Shown here: piece by piece, positions 45,896 to 48,604 of the stretch
Numbering within the stretch: the first letter of the stretch is position 1
Layout of the letters: each line of letters starts with the position of its first letter
Source of the DNA: Bacteroidales bacterium
GTDB taxonomy: Bacteria; Bacteroidota; Bacteroidia; Bacteroidales; GCA-2748055
Assembly (NCBI GenBank): GCA_021740585.1
Contig: JAIOZM010000026.1
Location: 1 to 48,604, forward strand
DNA length: 48,604 bases
Direction of reading: 5' to 3'
The notes under the pieces: model-generated
Database searches by the model: none
The model's input: only the letters and a program-made list of their open reading frames with translations
What the model was told of the DNA's origin: nothing
Program-made: the position numbers and the translations under genes

Positions 45896-46077
45896 TATTA
45901 TATTTTATCAGGTTCTTAGATGGGTCTGTGCCAATGTGCTACAAATTAATAGTTCAAGCCTCGTAAATCTCTCCAAACAAAAACTTATGAATAAGCATAG
46001 CAAAGCAATCTCATATCTTTACACGTTCTATTGAGAAAAATTAAACAAGAATAGGAAAGGGATATAGATATCACAAA

Positions 46078-47439
46078 CTAGTTAACCTTCACCCTGGTTG
46101 TCTCATTTATCCAACAATTAAATGTATAAGAATCGCCCTCTTGTAAACTTCTGAAGAAGGTTTCTTCAACACTAGGGTAACCGGCTTTATATTTGGATAT
46201 TAAGTCATCGGCTTTTTGAATAATTGTAGGATCCACGCTTTTAGCTTTAATGCAATAATCAACGGCAAGCCAGTTTATTGCCTGTTTGGTAAAAGCATCT
46301 GAATCACAGGTCTTAATACCTTCTACAACAGCGGCGGCAATTAAAAGGTAGGGTTCGCCCATCCCTGATTTGCTTTCAATTGATTGCTGGGCATAATATC
46401 GTGCTTTTTGCGGATCCTGCATTCTGGTCAGATAAAGTTGCGCCAATTGATACTGATACATGGCTCGTCTTTCAATGTTATCTTCAATTTCTATAGCTTT
46501 AATAAAATATATAGCAGCATTCTGATAGTTTTCAATACTTAAATTGAACTTTGCGATTCTATATGCAACCGCAGGATCGGGATTCAATTTCAGTAGTCTT
46601 ACATTAATATCAGAAAAGAAAGCTGAATTTTCGCAGCCTGACCTGATTAATAAATCAACCGCTAATTGCATTAAATCAACGTTTAAAGAATCGGTAGAAA
46701 ATTTCTTACTGAAAAATGCTTCCAAAGGTTCGCAACTGGTAAAATTGGAGTCTTCAATTAGTTTATCAAGCAGTGTACTTGCTCTGCGAACACCACCCAA
46801 ACTTTCACCGGCTGCCTTTTTATCAGCCAGAATATCTTTGCAAACAAAGTACTCATTTAAAAATTCTTCCCCGTCAATTAACTGTTTATTGTACATTACC
46901 AAGGCTGTTTGAGCAAGTCCCGTTACCACATTCAAACTCGTCTCAATACCAGATAGTTCTGCCGATCTGGAAAAGGCTTCATAAGCTTTCTGAAATTCAG
47001 TTTCATTGTACAGAATGATATCAACACCTTTTCTTCCTAATACATAGCCTTCATTCCCAAAGTATTGTATTCTTCTGTCGTATATCAACATTAAGGTATC
47101 GAAAAGGCCGGCTTTTATCTGAGGATCTTCTGTTTTGCTGAGGAGATCCTGATAAATCTTTGCGCCCATAACATAAATATTCTCTTTTGCTTCAGGTGTA
47201 TTATTAAATACAGTTCTCCAGGGTACAATAGCATATTCGGGCAAATTAATTTTCATATACTCTGAAATATTTGACAGATTATATGCACATTGAATTCTTG
47301 AAATGCTGTCGGGTCCGTATTTCGGATTCAAATAGGCGGGAGGTTCACTATTTTGAGCCGTAGCAGAAACAAATGAGAAAAAAAGAACTAGGTTTAACAG
47401 ATAAGTGGTTAGTACTTTATTCTTAAAGTACTGTTTCAT
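46078..47439 (-). CDS. Exported tetratricopeptide-like protein, unknown function
   Basis: A 453-residue protein with a signal peptide (residues 1-29, cut near SATAQ). The rest is helical. Residues about 140-190 and 290-390 read as tetratricopeptide-like pairs (AYRIAKFNLSIENYQNAAIYFIKAIEI, YQYQLAQLYLTRMQDPQKARYYAQQSIES). The conserved C-terminal segment AINWLAVDYCIKAKSVDP and the tail FNCWINETTRVKVN are common in Bacteroidota TPR proteins. A periplasmic scaffold is plausible. Monocistronic, with a TAnnTTTG element upstream. Confidence 0.75.
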   Translation of the reverse strand: MKQYFKNKVLTTYLLNLVLFFSFVSATAQNSEPPAYLNPKYGPDSISRIQCAYNLSNISEYMKINLPEYAIVPWRTVFNNTPEAKENIYVMGAKIYQDLLSKTEDPQIKAGLFDTLMLIYDRRIQYFGNEGYVLGRKGVDIILYNETEFQKAYEAFSRSAELSGIETSLNVVTGLAQTALVMYNKQLIDGEEFLNEYFVCKDILADKKAAGESLGGVRRASTLLDKLIEDSNFTSCEPLEAFFSKKFSTDSLNVDLMQLAVDLLIRSGCENSAFFSDINVRLLKLNPDPAVAYRIAKFNLSIENYQNAAIYFIKAIEIEDNIERRAMYQYQLAQLYLTRMQDPQKARYYAQQSIESKSGMGEPYLLIAAAVVEGIKTCDSDAFTKQAINWLAVDYCIKAKSVDPTIIQKADDLISKYKAGYPSVEETFFRSLQEGDSYTFNCWINETTRVKVN

Positions 47440-47461
47440 AATGTTTGATTTTAAGGTTTAT

Positions 47462-47469
47462 CAAATATA
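47462..47469 (-). promoter_or_regulatory. Candidate -7 element (TAtaTTTG) for the TPR-like gene
   Basis: On the minus strand TATATTTG lies 22 bases before the ATG. The -33 box is not clear. Confidence 0.4.
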
Positions 47470-47665
47470 AACAAATATCGTGCTAAACTAAAACTCTCGG
47501 TAAAATATTCAGAAAAAAAAGGTGTCTGATAAGATAAATTATAGAAAACTTCTCCTCTAATAACTGAATTCAACATAATTTTTATTTTTTTTAAAAATAT
47601 TGTATATTTATTGGGAGTAATTGAGCAATGGTAGAAGACGTTTTTTTCAACAAAAAATTAAAACT

Positions 47666-48604
47666 ATGAAAACTGTAAAAATCGTAATAATTCTTATTGC
47701 CCTTTTCGTTATTATACCCGGGCTTGGATATTTCCTTTGGATTGTTCAAAAAGATTCCAAACTCGATTTAATGATTATTAATAAGTCGGTTGAAAAGATT
47801 TCAAAAAATGAATTTAGAACTTTATCCTGGGTTTTAAATTATGATAAAATTGTAAAAGGAAACTCAAATTCATATGATTATGAGAAAGACTATTTTGGAT
47901 ATCATCCTGAACCTATTTACAAAGATCTATATATTCAATCTTTTAAACTAAGTGATTTGTCAACTTTTAAGGAAAAGTATGACGGATTGATATTCCTTGA
48001 TAATAAAGGTGTTGAGAATAGTAAATCGACATTTAGCAATAGTAGATTTTACGGCGGTTTTAATCAATCCGATTTCCTCTTACTTAAGGAGATGTCTGCA
48101 GCAAACAAATTAATAATAGCAGAGTATAACTTTTTTTCAGATCCTACTGAAGACCTGGTTCGGTTCAATACGGAACAATTTATAGATGTGTATAGTGTGC
48201 TCTGGGAAGGAAAGTTTATGGATAACCTGAATCGGGAAAAAATAGGCGAGGAGCTCGACCCAAAATGGCTGGATATATATCTTGAATACACTGGATACGA
48301 ATGGGACTTCAACGGATCTGGCCTGGTTTTGATTAATTCGAAACAATCCAGGATACTTGTAATTCCTTCCGATATGTATATGACTAAGAATTACCCAAGT
48401 ATAAATACTAAGTCTGAATTAGCTGCTTTTTATGGTGTAAAGGAAACCGTACCTTATACGGGTTGGTTTCAAATCGTTTACGAAGGAAAAAATGAGGTTA
48501 TCAGCAGCTTTGATCTTAATCTGAATGACGCAGGGAAACAAATGCTAATGAATAGCGGACTTGAATGCACGTTTCCGGCAACAATCGCATTATCAAACCC
48601 ACAC
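47666..48604 (+). CDS. Membrane-anchored protein, 3' end beyond the window
   Basis: An open frame of 313 codons runs off the window end. It has one N-terminal membrane helix (residues 4-28, VKIVIILIALFVIIPGLGYF) and then a hydrophilic presumably extracytoplasmic domain. Notable stretches are KYDGLIFLDNKGVENSKSTF, LWEGKFMDNLNREKIGEE and YEWDFNGSGLVLINSKQSRI, which suggest an alpha/beta fold. I do not recognise the family. The start ATG follows AACAAAAAATTAAAACT with no strong ribosome site, as usual in Bacteroidota. Confidence 0.7.
   Translation, partial: MKTVKIVIILIALFVIIPGLGYFLWIVQKDSKLDLMIINKSVEKISKNEFRTLSWVLNYDKIVKGNSNSYDYEKDYFGYHPEPIYKDLYIQSFKLSDLSTFKEKYDGLIFLDNKGVENSKSTFSNSRFYGGFNQSDFLLLKEMSAANKLIIAEYNFFSDPTEDLVRFNTEQFIDVYSVLWEGKFMDNLNREKIGEELDPKWLDIYLEYTGYEWDFNGSGLVLINSKQSRILVIPSDMYMTKNYPSINTKSELAAFYGVKETVPYTGWFQIVYEGKNEVISSFDLNLNDAGKQMLMNSGLECTFPATIALSNPH

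Noticed and set aside
45981..46025. Third copy of the TGTCCGGTAAAA element
   Set aside because: Only about 25 degenerate bases (GCAAAGCAATCTCATAT...TTTAC) are similar, too little to call an element.

Overview
The window is AT-rich chromosomal DNA of a Bacteroidota bacterium, probably a free-living Bacteroidales/Marinilabiliales-like lineage (order not certain). The evidence is a secreted protein with a type IX secretion sorting tail, a TonB receptor with a carboxypeptidase-regulatory-like N-terminus, a DUF4301 protein, a PiT transporter of the long Bacteroidota form, and recurrent promoters of the Bacteroidota type (TTTG / TAnnTTTG). KatG/PerR together with an indolepyruvate oxidoreductase suggest an organism that meets both oxic and anoxic conditions.

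Layout. 1-9.1 kb: an ABC-2 permease, an ATP-cone/nuclease fusion, a cold-shock-domain protein, a leftward comB-tlpA-cvfB group, a VIT/VWA type IX cargo protein and a YihY/BrkB membrane protein. 9.1-16.5 kb: a complete histidine operon hisG-D-C-B-H-A-F-IE. A canonical promoter, a 20-codon leader peptide with a four-His run, and mutually exclusive antiterminator and terminator hairpins precede it; together they form a textbook ribosome-mediated attenuator. 16.5-22.2 kb: a repeat cluster, ornithine aminotransferase, a nitroreductase with a 27-bp tandem array at its 3' end, and a leftward pair ending in a TonB-dependent receptor.

22.5-26.6 kb: a UPF0175/PIN-like toxin-antitoxin pair, then perR-DUF454-katG behind a promoter with a 21-bp palindrome just downstream of it. 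27-31.5 kb: two small membrane proteins, an S41 peptidase, YjbQ, a hemolysin III/TrhA homologue and an esterase. 31.6-35.1 kb: a dehydrogenase remnant, a MITE-like element and a GH2 glycosidase. 35.3-39.1 kb: iorA-iorB and DUF4301. 39.1-44.8 kb: a probable phosphate island (beta-helix lipoprotein, porin, PhoB-like regulator, PiT-PhoU transporter). 45.2-45.9 kb: a HigBA toxin-antitoxin module with a palindrome over its promoter. 46-48.6 kb: a TPR-like exported protein and a truncated membrane-anchored protein.

Interspersed repeats are unusually abundant and lie mostly at gene 3' ends and in intergenic gaps. They include GGTTCCTGAG-type units, CATTGAGCG-type units, GTAGAGACGCA palindromes, TGTCCGGTAAAA-ended elements and a GAG(G)CTGTCTCA-ended element. 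The best candidates for follow-up are the his attenuator, the PerR-type regulator that has lost most structural-zinc cysteines, the ATP-cone/PD-(D/E)XK fusion, and the array derived from the nitroreductase gene end.
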